In this document: one piece after another, positions 46,934 to 57,774 of the stretch
Layout of the letters: each line of letters starts with the position of its first letter
Position numbering within the stretch: position 1 is the stretch's first letter
NCBI GenBank assembly: GCA_015179045.1
Contig: WHUZ01000049.1
Location: 186,001-250,000 of the forward strand
Direction of reading: 5' to 3'
Origin: Kalaharituber pfeilii
Lineage: Eukaryota > Ascomycota > Pezizomycetes > Pezizales > Pezizaceae
Length of the DNA: 64,000 bases
Program-made: the position numbers and the translations under genes
Notes under the pieces: generated by a model
What the model was told of the DNA's origin: nothing
Seen by the model: only the letters and a program-made list of their open reading frames with translations
Database searches by the model: none

Positions 46934-49392
46934 ATGACAGAGCCCGTGGTGGACAGCTTTGGTAACGCCAAATTCACCGAGGACTTCCGGAGTGATAACA
47001 ATTACCAGCCCGACTCCGAGGTCCCCCATTCGCAGTCCACTTTGAAGAAGAAAACCTCAGCCAAACGTGGAGGAAAGTCTAGTAGGCCTGGTTCCGTTGC
47101 TGGGTCTGAGGGACAGAACCCCAATTCGGCCCTTTACACCCCCATTCCCACACACAACAATCCTACCGAGGCGCTTGCTGCCCGTTTTCAAGGTTAGTGT
47201 ATTTAGCACCTTATTATACTTAGTCGATATTGATTTCCCATCGTATAGCATGGCGACGTCTCCTCAAGGATTACATTGGATACTTCCGTGAAGTCCAGAG
47301 TACCAATGAGGCCAGGGCAAAAAGCTTACTGAAGCTCTCTCAATCAATCGATAACCAATTCCAAGCTAGTGATGCGTTCATGAAAACGGGCGGTATCCTA
47401 GAAACTAACGCTGCTCTGAGAGACATGCACAAAGAGGGTTATCTCGTAGCAGAAAACGCTAAGAGCATTGAGACTGAAATCATCAATCACTTAGTGGGTC
47501 TCAGAGGAGATCTGAACCTGAAGATAAAAGAGATTAGAGCTCTCTCTGGGGACTTTAAGAATAATGTGGACAAGGAGAAAGAGGCTACCAAAAAGGCCAT
47601 TCTACAGCTCACAGAAGCTATCCAGAACATGGAAGGTGATCCCCAGAGCACGATCGGAAAGAGCGAACCATATATAGTGCGATTGCAAGTTGAGAAACAA
47701 ATTAGGCGTCAGCTTTCGGAAGAGAACTATCTCCACAAGGTTTGCGATATCTACAATGCGTTTTGATTGGCAATTCAAGCTCATACTATTTTAGGCATAT
47801 CTTAACCTAGAGAGTAGTGGCAGAGAGCTTGAAAAGATAGTCGTGGGAGAGGTCCAAAAAGCATTCGCAACATATTCCCAGATTATTAGACGAGAGGGCC
47901 AGCAGCTTCTCTCTGCAGTGGATAAGATCGATGCTACTATTAAAGATTTTCCACAAGACAAAGAGTGGTCAGACTTCGTCTCACGGGATGCAAACATTGT
48001 GGATCCAAGCGTACCATTACGTAACTTTGAAGATATTGAGTACCCTGGTTTGCACCACCCACTTACATCTGTCGTGCGTGCTGGAGAACTCGAGAGGCGA
48101 ACAAAATACTTGAAGTCCTATGCATCAGGGTGGTATATCCTTTCATCGACTCATCTGCACGAATTGTAAGTATTCCCGTGGCTCTGTTGCCTTTTCAATT
48201 TGCAACCATTAACGTCATACAGCAAATCCCCTGATCGTGTAAATGACCTCACTCCGATGATGTCTCTCTATCTCCCAGACTGTACTCTTGGGAGTCATAG
48301 CGATCCAGCTGCTATATCCCACAAATTCGTTTTGAAAGGTCGTCAAACAGGCCCGATGCATACGTAAGTCATCACTATAATTGGTTTCGTATGTTGCTAA
48401 TATTCCATAGTCGTCATAGCTGGACTTTCCGTGCTGAATCTCATGCAAAGTTGTTGGAGTGGTATGAAGATATCAAGAAGTTGACGAATCTCTCCGGCGC
48501 GGCTCGGGATGCGTTTGTTGCTTCACACCAACCTGGAGCTCCGGCTGAATCAGCGGAAGCTGATGACGCTGCATTGTTGGCTAACGATGAAGCCGATGAA
48601 ATTCCCTACTCATCTAGTACTTATAGTGTCATCCCACCTGCTACCACAGAGAGCCCCAAGCGACCCGAGGTTGGGAGGTTCCCAAGTGACATTCAGATTG
48701 ACCGCGGAATGGCAGAAGCAAGAAGACCGGCTTCGAGTGGCTCTGACCGTTCCTTTGGTGATCGCTATGTCGTGGTTTCTGCGAACCCTGCGGACCCGGA
48801 AAATCCCCGCCATCATAGCAGAACTTCATCTGCATTTTCTTACGATGAGACTGTATGTTGATAATCGACAGGTTCTAGAAACATGAAGCTGACTATTTCT
48901 TCTTAGCATCCTTATGCCCAAGCACTCGAGCATAAGAAAGAGGATGTTGTCCCAGTTGGGGCCGACGTTCCACCAGAGGTTGAGAGGAAATTGTCATCTC
49001 GGCATGATTACCATCAAAATGAGCAGGCTTTAATGAATCGTAGAAATTCATCCGTTCGCAAGCCTCCATCTCGCAAGCCGACCGCAAGTTATGGTGTTGA
49101 TCCTGTTACTGGCCAGCCTGATCCATCTGTATTCCCAGATGCAAACAGGCCAATTGACTGGTCTCAACTCATTCATGAAAACGAGGCTAGGACTCGGAGC
49201 TCTCACAGAGGGCCTCCATCTCGCAAGCCTACTGCTAGCTACGGATATGATCCAATTACAGGGGTGCCTGATCAAGGCGCAACAATGGTCGATCAAGCTC
49301 ATCAAGCACCATTGTCCGAGCACAAACCGTCTAATGCCTCAATTGCAACACGGGATATTCGGGTGCCTGGAGACTATCCCAAGGAACAATAA
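46934..49392 (+). CDS. SLM1: TORC2 effector Slm1/Slm2-like protein (F-BAR-like plus PH domain)
   Basis: Plasma-membrane (eisosome-associated) protein that binds PI(4,5)P2 and links TORC2 to Ypk kinases in yeast. Exons 46934-47192, 47249-47739, 47795-48165, 48223-48363, 48411-48852 and 48907-49392 total 2190 nt or 729 aa. After a polar N-terminus, a helical F-BAR-like region runs from about residue 87 to 330 (AWRRLLKDYIGYFREVQST, then long charged helices). A PH domain spans about 345-460 (KSYASGWYILSSTHLHEF, MSLYLPDCTLG, HSWTFRAESHAKLLEWYEDI). The C-terminal 270 residues are disordered, S/P-rich, and contain a duplicated 22-residue unit with PPSRKPTASYG. Slm1 and Slm2 are yeast paralogues. 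A single copy is seen here, so the symbol is family-level. Confidence 0.9.
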
Positions 49393-49709
49393 TTCATACA
49401 ATTCGTAATGTTTTCCTTAGTTCCTATAACATCCGGTTCGAGTTACAAAGGATGGTTACCACAGGTCTTTAGGTTGGAAAAATTTCTCTAACTGCTGTTA
49501 CCCTGATACTTCAATGGCTTCACACGTTTACTCTCTTCACTTGCTATTATGACATGGTATTTTTTATGCTATTAGTGCTGTTTTGTCACGGATTAAAATG
49601 TATTTATTCTCTTGCGAATTTCGTTACTTATATGCACTGTATAGTCCATTCTTTGATCTATATGAACCATATTTGAAATAGGTCATGCCCTGAGTTCATT
49701 GACCGTATA

Positions 49710-50345
49710 TCATTTTTCATATATTGATGTCCTTACTACCGGAGTATGTAAAAGATTTTCGGAGGTATCACTGACCTTTGAGTTGGGACCATGGCATCGA
49801 CTACCTTTCCAGATTATTAGATTGATACACATCATCTGTGGCAGTAACAGTAGGGCCGATGATCCGTGAAAAATATTGTCACTCAATCTAGTGTTTGGAA
49901 ATGATCCATTCTTCTCGGAGAGCCTCACCATCGTAAAAAACTCCCTCTTATATGTCCCATACTTCATCTCTGCCTTGTTTAGGATCATCGGATCGTATAT
50001 TGATGGCCACCCCACTCCCTCAAGCACGCAAGACCCAATGGCATAACATGAGGCATCAAAGTAAGGATGGAGCAGCCACCTCACATCGTTTTGAACCTAG
50101 AGCATATCCAATCACCGTTGACCACTTGTTTTTGATGATCCAAAAACGCACCTCTTCAACTATTCCCCATCTCTAATCTTCCTTTCCTTGCAAGGTTAGG
50201 GAAATTCTTAATCCACGAACATATCTAAACTGCCCTTCATGAATTTTCTTACTTCACTTGCGTTTGTTTGAGTTGGCCATTCTATCAACTTCTGGGCTCT
50301 TTCTGGCCTAATTCTCTCCACTCCTGAAGTATATTTGGTTCCGGG
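49710..50345 (-). mobile_element. Decayed Ty3/gypsy retrotransposon fragment (RT connection and RNase H)
   Basis: On the minus strand, the segment around 50208-50300 reads IRPERAQKLIEWPTQTNASE, the reverse-transcriptase thumb/connection motif of Ty3/gypsy elements, followed by VRKFM. Further on, 49950-50084 reads FDASCYAIGSCVLEG and LNKAEMKYGTYKREFFTMV, the RNase H DAS.YAIG and AE..Y.TY..E motifs. Stops and frameshifts separate these pieces, and no LTRs, integrase or gag are seen. Clearly inactive. Confidence 0.8.
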
Positions 50346-50365
50346 TGACATTGGATAATAACCAT

Positions 50366-50369
<4 letters not shown>

Positions 50370-50419
<50 letters not shown>
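50370..50419. repeat. Poly(A) run of about 50 nt
   Basis: The longest homopolymer of the window, directly at the edge of the gypsy fragment. Confidence 0.95.
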
Positions 50420-50422
<3 letters not shown>

Positions 50423-51604
50423 TCGGAGTATGGGGAACTAAAGAAGAAGCTTCCGGTGTTCTTATACTCGTCGCTGGTTTTCTTCTGCGCCCCGTTGATG
50501 CATTGCCGTTTCTGCTACTATTTGCGGTTTTCCACCTCAAGTCCCCTCTCCTTTCCTCTATCTTATTCAGGACCAGCATCAGCCCTTCTGCGTAATATCC
50601 GAATTCTCAGGCAAACATTCTTAGTCTGGACGGCAGCTCCAACCCAAGTTTTCCCTGTGCTAACGGGTCCTCTCGAATCCAGCCATCACATCTGTCTGCG
50701 GTGGGAAATCATTTTTGAAAAAAGACGGTTTGCTTGTGTCTTTCATGTTTGCCCAGAGCCAACTGTCGAAAGTGTCGCCGAACCAGCTGATCAGATACAC
50801 GGTAAGGATCCTCCGGATTTCTAGCTTGTTATTACCTAATGTCCCCGACGGTGCCTGGCTATCGCACATTTTCCGGGACTATACGCAGTATAAGACTTTA
50901 CATAGAACACACCGGATCAAGCATTCACCCATCCACACCAGGCTGGTCAATACTAAGCACTATAATTTTGTAATTGTCTTTTTTTACAGTCAACATCATG
51001 AATTGCAAATTCTGAGATTCAACTCACATCTGGATTCACTGCCAACAAGTACTGATTGAAATTCTGATGAGTGTTCGCTTGCAGTAGAAACCCATTTTGG
51101 CAGGAGTTGACTCTCGAGATCTCGACACTGTCACTCGCAGTCGTAAGCCAACGACCGTAGTTCCACTCAACCCACAGCTCTCTTCCTCAAGTAGACGAAA
51201 CACGTCCAGTTATTCGTCGTCCTATGCAGCATTCCTGAGATAGGTAACATACTTCCGATCGCGGTTTCTCTTGACCCGACACACTAGGCGAGATAATGCG
51301 TTGTATCTACTATCTTGTTGATCTGAATTTCACCTACTTAGCTGCTTGTAAGATCGGAAGCAACAACACTAGGTACCAAGTACTTACTTTCACACTGTAG
51401 CGTATAGCGTCTGAGCTGAGCAGTTGAGACTGTGATCGCCGTTGCCTTCGCATCTAATAAGTATATAGAGATTTGTGAGAGATAACGATTGTTTGAAAAT
51501 TGCAGGCTTAGCTGAGCGTCCCTGTTGCGAAACAGGCGCAAATTGTTTCAGTTATTACGGTAAGTAGAGATAATAAAATTTTTTTATATCACTAGTCGAT
51601 TGAT

Positions 51605-51695
51605 CACCGTGCTCGCGCTCGGTAGTCATTGCTCGCTGGTCACTGCTCGCTACTCACCAATCGCTGCTCACCAATCGCTGATCACTATTCGCTGT
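51605..51695. repeat. Degenerate short tandem repeats (GCTCGCTGGTCACT / CACCAATCGCTG units)
   Basis: A run of 12-15-bp related units alternating GCTCGCT, TCACTGCTCGCT and CACCAATCGCTG. Imperfect and in noncoding DNA, possibly part of an old LTR. Confidence 0.7.
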
Positions 51696-52227
51696 GTACC
51701 ATTTGATTGGTATAGGATAGAAGATTTTTGGTAAAATTTCTAGAAAATTTCTAGTTAAGACATTGCTCGAAGGGTATTGTTACAGTCACCAACACGACAA
51801 TTGAATCAGATGAGCTTCAATCAAGCTCCTTATAGGCAAGGTACCTAAGCCATATCCCATTCATAAATGTCGTGTGGGCTATTCAGGCTCTCCTCAATGA
51901 GTAACCATTTCGGGGAATGTATGATGTGTGAATCCAAGGCGATGTTTCTCGGACGTGGCGTTGTTCTGAATATTTGGCATGAATATTTACAAAAGCTAAA
52001 GATGCATCATGTCGGACCAGCTCCAATTGTATAGCAGGGCAGCGGAATAATAGCAGAGCTTCAGATAATAGAACTAAAATGACGCCCAAGCTGTCATACT
52101 TTAGAGATTAGATAATGCAGAACTAAATATAATGAATCGAGGCAAAAAAGAAAAAATCAGGAAATGGGACTAAACGAGATTGTGGGAAATGCACGGTGAG
52201 AAGCAATTACCTCTGAAGTAACAATTG

Positions 52228-53208
52228 CTAGACCTGAAGAGCACCTGTGCTCAGCTGTTCCTTATTGTTATCATCGGACCTTTTCTCATGACCTTGATCA
52301 TCGTTCACCCCCACAGCCTGGCTTGCGTTGCTAGGGTCTTGTTGCTCAATTGGTAATAGCCTTCTATATTTCTCCTGCACTAGCTCGGCACCATTGATGT
52401 ACCCGAATGGGTCCCTGTTTCTGAGAAAGTTCCTGACGCGTTCATCTTTATCTCCAAGCTCGACAGCTTCGCGTTTCCTCCTCTCTAAATCCTTGCTAAT
52501 CCTGTCATGAAGCTTGTCCCTTTCCGCCAGATATAGCTTGCCGTGGGCCTGTGCGTGATTGATACTCAATATGCTTCCCAAAGATACTGTCATAAACAGG
52601 AGTGATATGAAGGCGAGATTGGACATGAACAAAGGTTGCTGATTCTGCTGCTTGCCATCTCTCCAAGCGTAATACCTTTCCCAATCTTCCCATGTGGCAT
52701 TGCGGTGTGGATCGTAATGACCCTCCCGCCCTGACCAGTCCACTCTCCTCCACCATGGACGAGTGTCTTCTTTGCCTGCGTCCCCGAACGGAGGATTTGA
52801 AGCATGTCGATAGATACCATCTCGGGTTATTCCTGCTTGGCCATTCCAGCCAGCACCATACCTGTCATATGCCCATCTCTTGTGTGGATCACTCAGAATC
52901 TCATTTGCAGCTACAATGAGCTTGAACCTATCGTTCCTTACGTGGTCTGGAAGGTCAGGAGCATGTTTACCGCTGCAGTATCTGTCCGGGTGGTATAACT
53001 TGCAAAGGTCGTAATACCGGCGCTTTGAATATGGGTCACCTTTGGCGCAGCCGAGAATTTGGTAAGGGGTTGGGTTCGCATGGGTTGGCCATATATAGTC
53101 GGCTGGTGAAGGATCAATCTGTGCAGCATAATGACGTCGGATAGCTAACTGGAAAGCTCTTGAAACTGCGCCCCATCGCAATACGTACTTCTGCTGTCTG
53201 GGCAGCAT
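52228..53208 (-). CDS. J-domain (DnaJ) co-chaperone, probably mitochondrial
   Basis: Single-exon protein of 326 aa. The N-terminus (MLPRQQKYVLRWGAVSRAFQ) is basic and amphipathic, with few acids before residue 32, as in mitochondrial targeting. The J domain spans about residues 47-118, with the Hsp70-activating HPD at 73-75 (YHPDRY) and the late stretch ILSDPHKRWAYDRYGAG. After a W/D-rich linker there is one hydrophobic helix at about 194-216 (MSNLAFISLLFMTVSLGSIL). A charged tail follows. The layout resembles the yeast Jid1 class of membrane-anchored mitochondrial J proteins, but that orthology is inferred. It would stimulate an Hsp70 near a membrane. Confidence 0.85.
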   Translation of the reverse strand: MLPRQQKYVLRWGAVSRAFQLAIRRHYAAQIDPSPADYIWPTHANPTPYQILGCAKGDPYSKRRYYDLCKLYHPDRYCSGKHAPDLPDHVRNDRFKLIVAANEILSDPHKRWAYDRYGAGWNGQAGITRDGIYRHASNPPFGDAGKEDTRPWWRRVDWSGREGHYDPHRNATWEDWERYYAWRDGKQQNQQPLFMSNLAFISLLFMTVSLGSILSINHAQAHGKLYLAERDKLHDRISKDLERRKREAVELGDKDERVRNFLRNRDPFGYINGAELVQEKYRRLLPIEQQDPSNASQAVGVNDDQGHEKRSDDNNKEQLSTGALQV

Positions 53209-55524
53209 TTAGCTAACTCGTGAGCTGCTCAGGACAAAAATAGCAGAAATTGGGTCGCTGAAGATCTGAGTGGGAGTTGATACTCGTGTGCATAGAAATT
53301 GATATGGCACTCATGAAGCATTGGAAGCAACGAAGTCGATTGTGAGGCGTTATTTCAAGATCAGTGCTACTTTAGAAATAGGGCACCTGACCAGGTTGGC
53401 GGTGACAAGGAATATCACCTGCAAAATCTCACTAGTAGATCATTGGACTCTTCATGATAAATTCCCGTAGTTAAGTTACAATGATCTTTTTTCAAACAAG
53501 TGCAAGAATACAAATACCCATCAATACTCATACATCAAAGAAACCATGGTCAGACAAGAGGAGGGAATTTCCTAATACAGAAGCAGCGCTGGCAAAAAAA
53601 TACATTATCGTACGACTGGGGTATAAGATTGTGAGCGAAATACAACTGACACAATCTTTCCTAGGGTAAGCAAGTAAAGATGTTGGTGAGATTCATGCTG
53701 CTTTTTTCCCGCTCATCTGCATGTCCAAGCTCCATTTCCATGTCTAGCCAGCTGTCGAAATTCTTGCTCTTACAGAATTGCCGATAAAAGGATTCGGCGT
53801 TTTTGTGGTGCTTAGCGTTCGCAAGTGCTTGCCAGCATTAGTGTTATCAGATTCGACAACTTGTTGGGCTGCCACGGAAGCGGGTCGGGGGGTACTGGGT
53901 AGTGAGTAACTTCTCAGGTTGGTTTTGAAATAAGATAAACAAACCGAATTGGGCCGAATTGGGCCGACTTGGAGCCCTAGCCAGTCCCTGTGATTTAGGA
54001 CAACGTTAATGGGAATCGAACTTGTGAGCACTAATGACCATGATAGAAAAGGATACTCCAAGAGGTGCAATTGGTACAATTCGAGCGTGGTCCTCCCTGA
54101 AGGCGGGTGCGGTACGGCGATTCAGTTCTACTACATCAGATTTGTGTATGAAAAATACGCATAGTGTTTTTGTGATTCGTTGTGTGTCGGTTGTGTTGCC
54201 TATTTGTGATTGTATCTATCTAGGTAGTTTTTGTTGTTAATGAAGGTATTGAGTGAGGTAAGTGCAGTGAAATATCTATACTATGCTTGATTGTAGTTGA
54301 GGTTGCGTGAGCGAATATTCCTGTTGGGATGTACTTCATCATTATCCTCAAGTTCAGATCAAACTGTTTCAGTGCAGTTATACTGTTGTTCAATTTAACG
54401 CTCTTGCGCATCGAAAAACACTGCTGGCGCTGCGGCCTTACTGAGTTATTCATACACGTTTCAATAATCGTGAAGATTGAGAATTATGTACCAAGGAAAT
54501 CCCACTTACCTACTCCTTCATATCAAGATCATTGTTTTACCCTGAATTATTGATCTCGTGATCAACTTGGTCAGGTGATCGGATGTAAATGTTAATTTTG
54601 GAGATGCTCCCGTTTGGAAAAAGACAGACAAAAGGGTTTGCTCTGCCCGTCAGCTTTTGATGGTAAATAGTTTGTAGTTAGAAAAAGACAGCCGAGACTT
54701 ACGCTAGTTACTTCGGTTCACATAGCACTAGTACTTCTTAGCTATTGGTTGACCTTTTGGTTATCCTCACCTTCACTTCATTGAAGAAGTAGTAAAAAGT
54801 GATAGTGCTCTATCCACATGGTCTGGGCGCATAGCCAGCAGTAAAGAAGATGGACGAAGATTACATTTGCAACGTAAACCAGGCAAGAATGCATAAGCTG
54901 GCGGTATTAGCTCACGTCCGGAGGAGGGAAGTTCGTCAAGTCATGGCCATGGTTGCCAGTAGAAGGAGAGGGAATCAGAGAGAAGTGTTATAGAGCTTTG
55001 CCATTGATTATTGTTTATATAGCTTGCTATTTATAGCGTTTGGAGGCAACGTATGAATATGGGATGGGTATAGCTGTTCTGGGCCATTAATTTTACTATT
55101 TCCTCCTGAGGTAAAGGAGATTATAGGGGTTAGAGGAGGAGGAAGAGGAGACAAAAAGCATAGAGAAGGAGAGAAGGTGAGGATGTTATAAGGAAGTAAT
55201 AAAGGGGAGGAGATGAAACGAGAATCAAAGCAAAAATGAACAGATGAGTAAAAGTAGCGAAATAGAAATATTCCACTCTAGTTCGAGCTACCCACAAGTT
55301 ATTCAGGATTCTGTTAAATTGGTTCATCTTGGAAGGTTCGTTAAGGGGTTGAGGGTAATTTTTAGTGACCATGAGCATAGATGTAACAATCAAAACATCA
55401 AAATAGCACCACGTCATGAACATTTTCATGCCTCAATGCCTGTATTCCACATTAGGGGAATAATACCTCGTTTCATTAACATGCAATAACTTACGTTACC
55501 TCGAACTCCCTACTCCTTTCCTGC
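53209..55524. other. Gene-free region between the J-protein and PRI1 genes
   Basis: AT-rich. A direct repeat of GAATTGGGCC lies at 53946-53965. No supported gene, transposon or RNA found. Confidence 0.6.
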
Positions 55525-57405
55525 TCAATACTCCATCGCATTCAACTCCTTTTTCGGCCTCTGACCCATCTCCTCTTTCATCAACCGTATCACAAAACCC
55601 TTGAAGAAATCCACATACCCCTTTAAAGACGTTTTGTCGTAATCTGGTATCTTCTCGCCAGCCTCACCCTCCACCTTTGGATGCGCCCTGTCCCACTGAT
55701 TTATCTCATCTAACAATTGCGTTACGGTCGGGACCTGCAGGGGATCAAACTCCTCGGCACGGGAGGCATCAATTGGAACGCAGACGCGGCCAGTACCAGG
55801 GTGAACACAGAAGGGAGATTTCAGAAGATGGTTAAGGTGCTTGGAGACTTCAGCGTCGAGGCGGGGGTACATGTATTCGAGGATAATGTCTTGTTTGGAT
55901 TCCCTGAGGAGTTTGGCATCGAGGTTCTGCTAGGAGATTAGCTATTTGTATGGGGACTTAAAGGGCATGGGGGAGAGTGGGGAGGAAGTTGCACCTTCGA
56001 TATACCAGTTTTGGCTAGGGAATCAATGTCTTCCCATTTGCTCCAGCTAGAGCGGTCGGGCTGAGATTCCCATTTTTTCCGGAGGCCGTCAGTAAGGGCT
56101 AGTACAAGAGGTTAGTGCAAGAATTTACGTCAACAGAGCTTCAAAGAAGTTACCTTTATCTGGGAGTAGTCTTAGTAGCTTTTCTGCTTGTTGCGCACCC
56201 CTCCAAGGGTCCTGATCCTCCAAGATACGAGTTTTGAACATCTCTTTCAAGATGTCGAGGCTCCGTCTAAGCGCATCAGCGTTTTAGCATATCCCATCAT
56301 TGCTGTTACCGAAGATGGTGAACCTACGCCAGATGCGGATGTAATGGCCTCTTCACATTGACCTTCTTATTCGTATTACTCCCACCCTTCACCACTTCCA
56401 AATAGGACGCTATTGCTCTCCTTTTCTGGTCATCCATAACCCTCGCCCTTTGATCACAAACCCAAGCATGAGCACCTCTCCTCCCCGAATACACCCATAG
56501 AACATGTTTGAACCCCAGATCCTCCTTCAACGCAACATCAATGACCTGGATAGCCATTGTGACGAACGACCAACATTTATTACATATCTTAGCCTTGTCA
56601 CAGCATGTACGAATGTCATCGTAATCTGTCATATCTATATCAAAGACAAGCTCTTTCTCCACTGGAAAGAAGGCGGCTTTGCGAAGTTGTTTGCGGTCGC
56701 GGGGGTTTGTGTTATAAACAGGACCGATTTCGAAACGGGTGGGGTTGAGGCGGATGATGTCTCGACGAAGCCTGTTGAAATATTGTCAGCAGGATAGCAA
56801 GCATTAAGGAGGGCTCTGGCTTACAAGTCACCAGTGGAGAATGCCTGGTATCGTAGGTACGCCTCATTCGCGAGTGTAAATGCAAATTCTCTATGGCCAA
56901 AATCATTTGATGGTGCCGGAGAGTGGTTCAGCCACTGGAATAAGATTCTGAAAGGAAATAATCGCTGGTAGAAAGCTAGCATGATGCCTGGATCTGAAAC
57001 GCCTGAACCACCAGATACCGCAGTTTGTCTACGACGAACCCTCCAATGTTAGCCGCATCGGTGGGACGCAATCGGCAACTAGAAGAGGTCAATTGGAAAG
57101 ACGTACTCCATTGCTGCAGCTGCAGCAGCTAGGAACTTTGGGTCCTGGTCTTCCTCCATTCCGTACTCATCATCATCGTCAAAGATAGCTTCTAGCTTTG
57201 TACCCTTTGTAGGGGGTGTATCTGCAGCTGAAGACTTGGGAGCATCAGCAGTTGAAGAAGGCATAGCCTTGATGTCTGCCTGCTCGATGTCACTGTCATC
57301 GCAGTTATCCATGCCATGTTCAATTGGAGGAGCATCCGAAAGCTCAATGTCACCATCGTCAGCACGAAGAGCGGCAGGCTCCGTGTCAGAGACGGAGTGA
57401 GGCAT
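55525..57405 (-). CDS. PRI1: DNA primase small (catalytic) subunit Pri1
   Basis: Catalytic subunit of the polymerase alpha-primase complex, which makes RNA primers at origins and on the lagging strand. Exons (complement): 57107-57405, 56825-57028, 56328-56771, 56154-56266, 55995-56098 and 55525-55926. They total 1566 nt or 521 aa. An acidic N-terminal extension of about 95 residues precedes the primase fold. Conserved blocks are FYQRLFPFR, HREFAFTL, the catalytic acidic motif FDIDMTDYDDIR, the zinc cluster CCDKAKICNKC, and WVYSGRRGAHAWVCD, followed by PLHPHL. Introns are 53-78 nt. It is head to head with SLD2, 369 bp between ATGs, with cell-cycle-type promoter motifs. Confidence 0.95.
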
Positions 57406-57774
57406 AGCTGTGTGTGAACGCTGGGAGGGATAGTGGGGGGATAGTGGAGGGATAGTGGAGGGATAGTGGAGGGATAGTGGAGGGATAGTGGAGGGGATTG
57501 GCCCTTCAATGCTGAAGCCGGCTTCGGCGTGGGGCTGGTATGCTTCGCAGGATCAAAGCCCAGAGCCGCGCGCAGTTGAACACGCGTTAATTGAATTCGC
57601 GCCACGATACGTGCTCTTGGCGCGTCGCCAAACCGCCCACAACAAAGATCATGGGTTACCGAGGTGAGCAGTAGCCCATGTCCCCAGGAGGCTGTCCGTA
57701 GACAACAGTTCTAGCACACATACGTCTCGCTCTACCGCCCTCGTTCACCCGTCGAAAGGTTCTGCAATAGTAGG
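57406..57774. promoter_or_regulatory. Divergent PRI1-SLD2 promoter with MCB/E2F-like boxes
   Basis: Contains ACGCGT (57582-57587, the MluI cell-cycle box), TTCGCGCC (57596-57603, E2F-like) and an inverted repeat TTGGCG-CGT-CGCCAA (57617-57631) with an E2F-like half site. All lie within 50 bp, roughly 145-225 bp from either start codon. Such boxes bind MBF/E2F-type factors in other eukaryotes. Use here is inferred. Confidence 0.65.
57428..57496. repeat. 11-bp minisatellite in the PRI1 leader
   Basis: Six tandem copies of an 11-bp unit starting GGATAGTGGAG (at 57428, 57439, 57450, 57461, 57472 and 57483), nearly perfect. It begins only 23 bp upstream of the PRI1 ATG, so it probably lies in the 5' UTR or core promoter. 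Confidence 0.95.

Larger units (their letters stand above)
49393..52227. other. Gene-free region with retroelement debris
   Basis: Holds a Ty3/gypsy polymerase fragment on the minus strand (49710-50345), a 50-nt poly(A) run (50370-50419) and a degenerate CGCTGNTCACT-type repeat cluster (51605-51695). Otherwise AT-rich without supported genes. Confidence 0.6.

Noticed and set aside
54000..54090. Possible tRNA on the minus strand because of a GTTCGATTCC-like B box
   Set aside because: No pairing acceptor stem and no good A box at the right distance.
57428..57496. Short regular repeats considered as a CRISPR-like array
   Set aside because: The 11-bp units are directly adjacent without spacers. 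This is a minisatellite in a eukaryotic genome.
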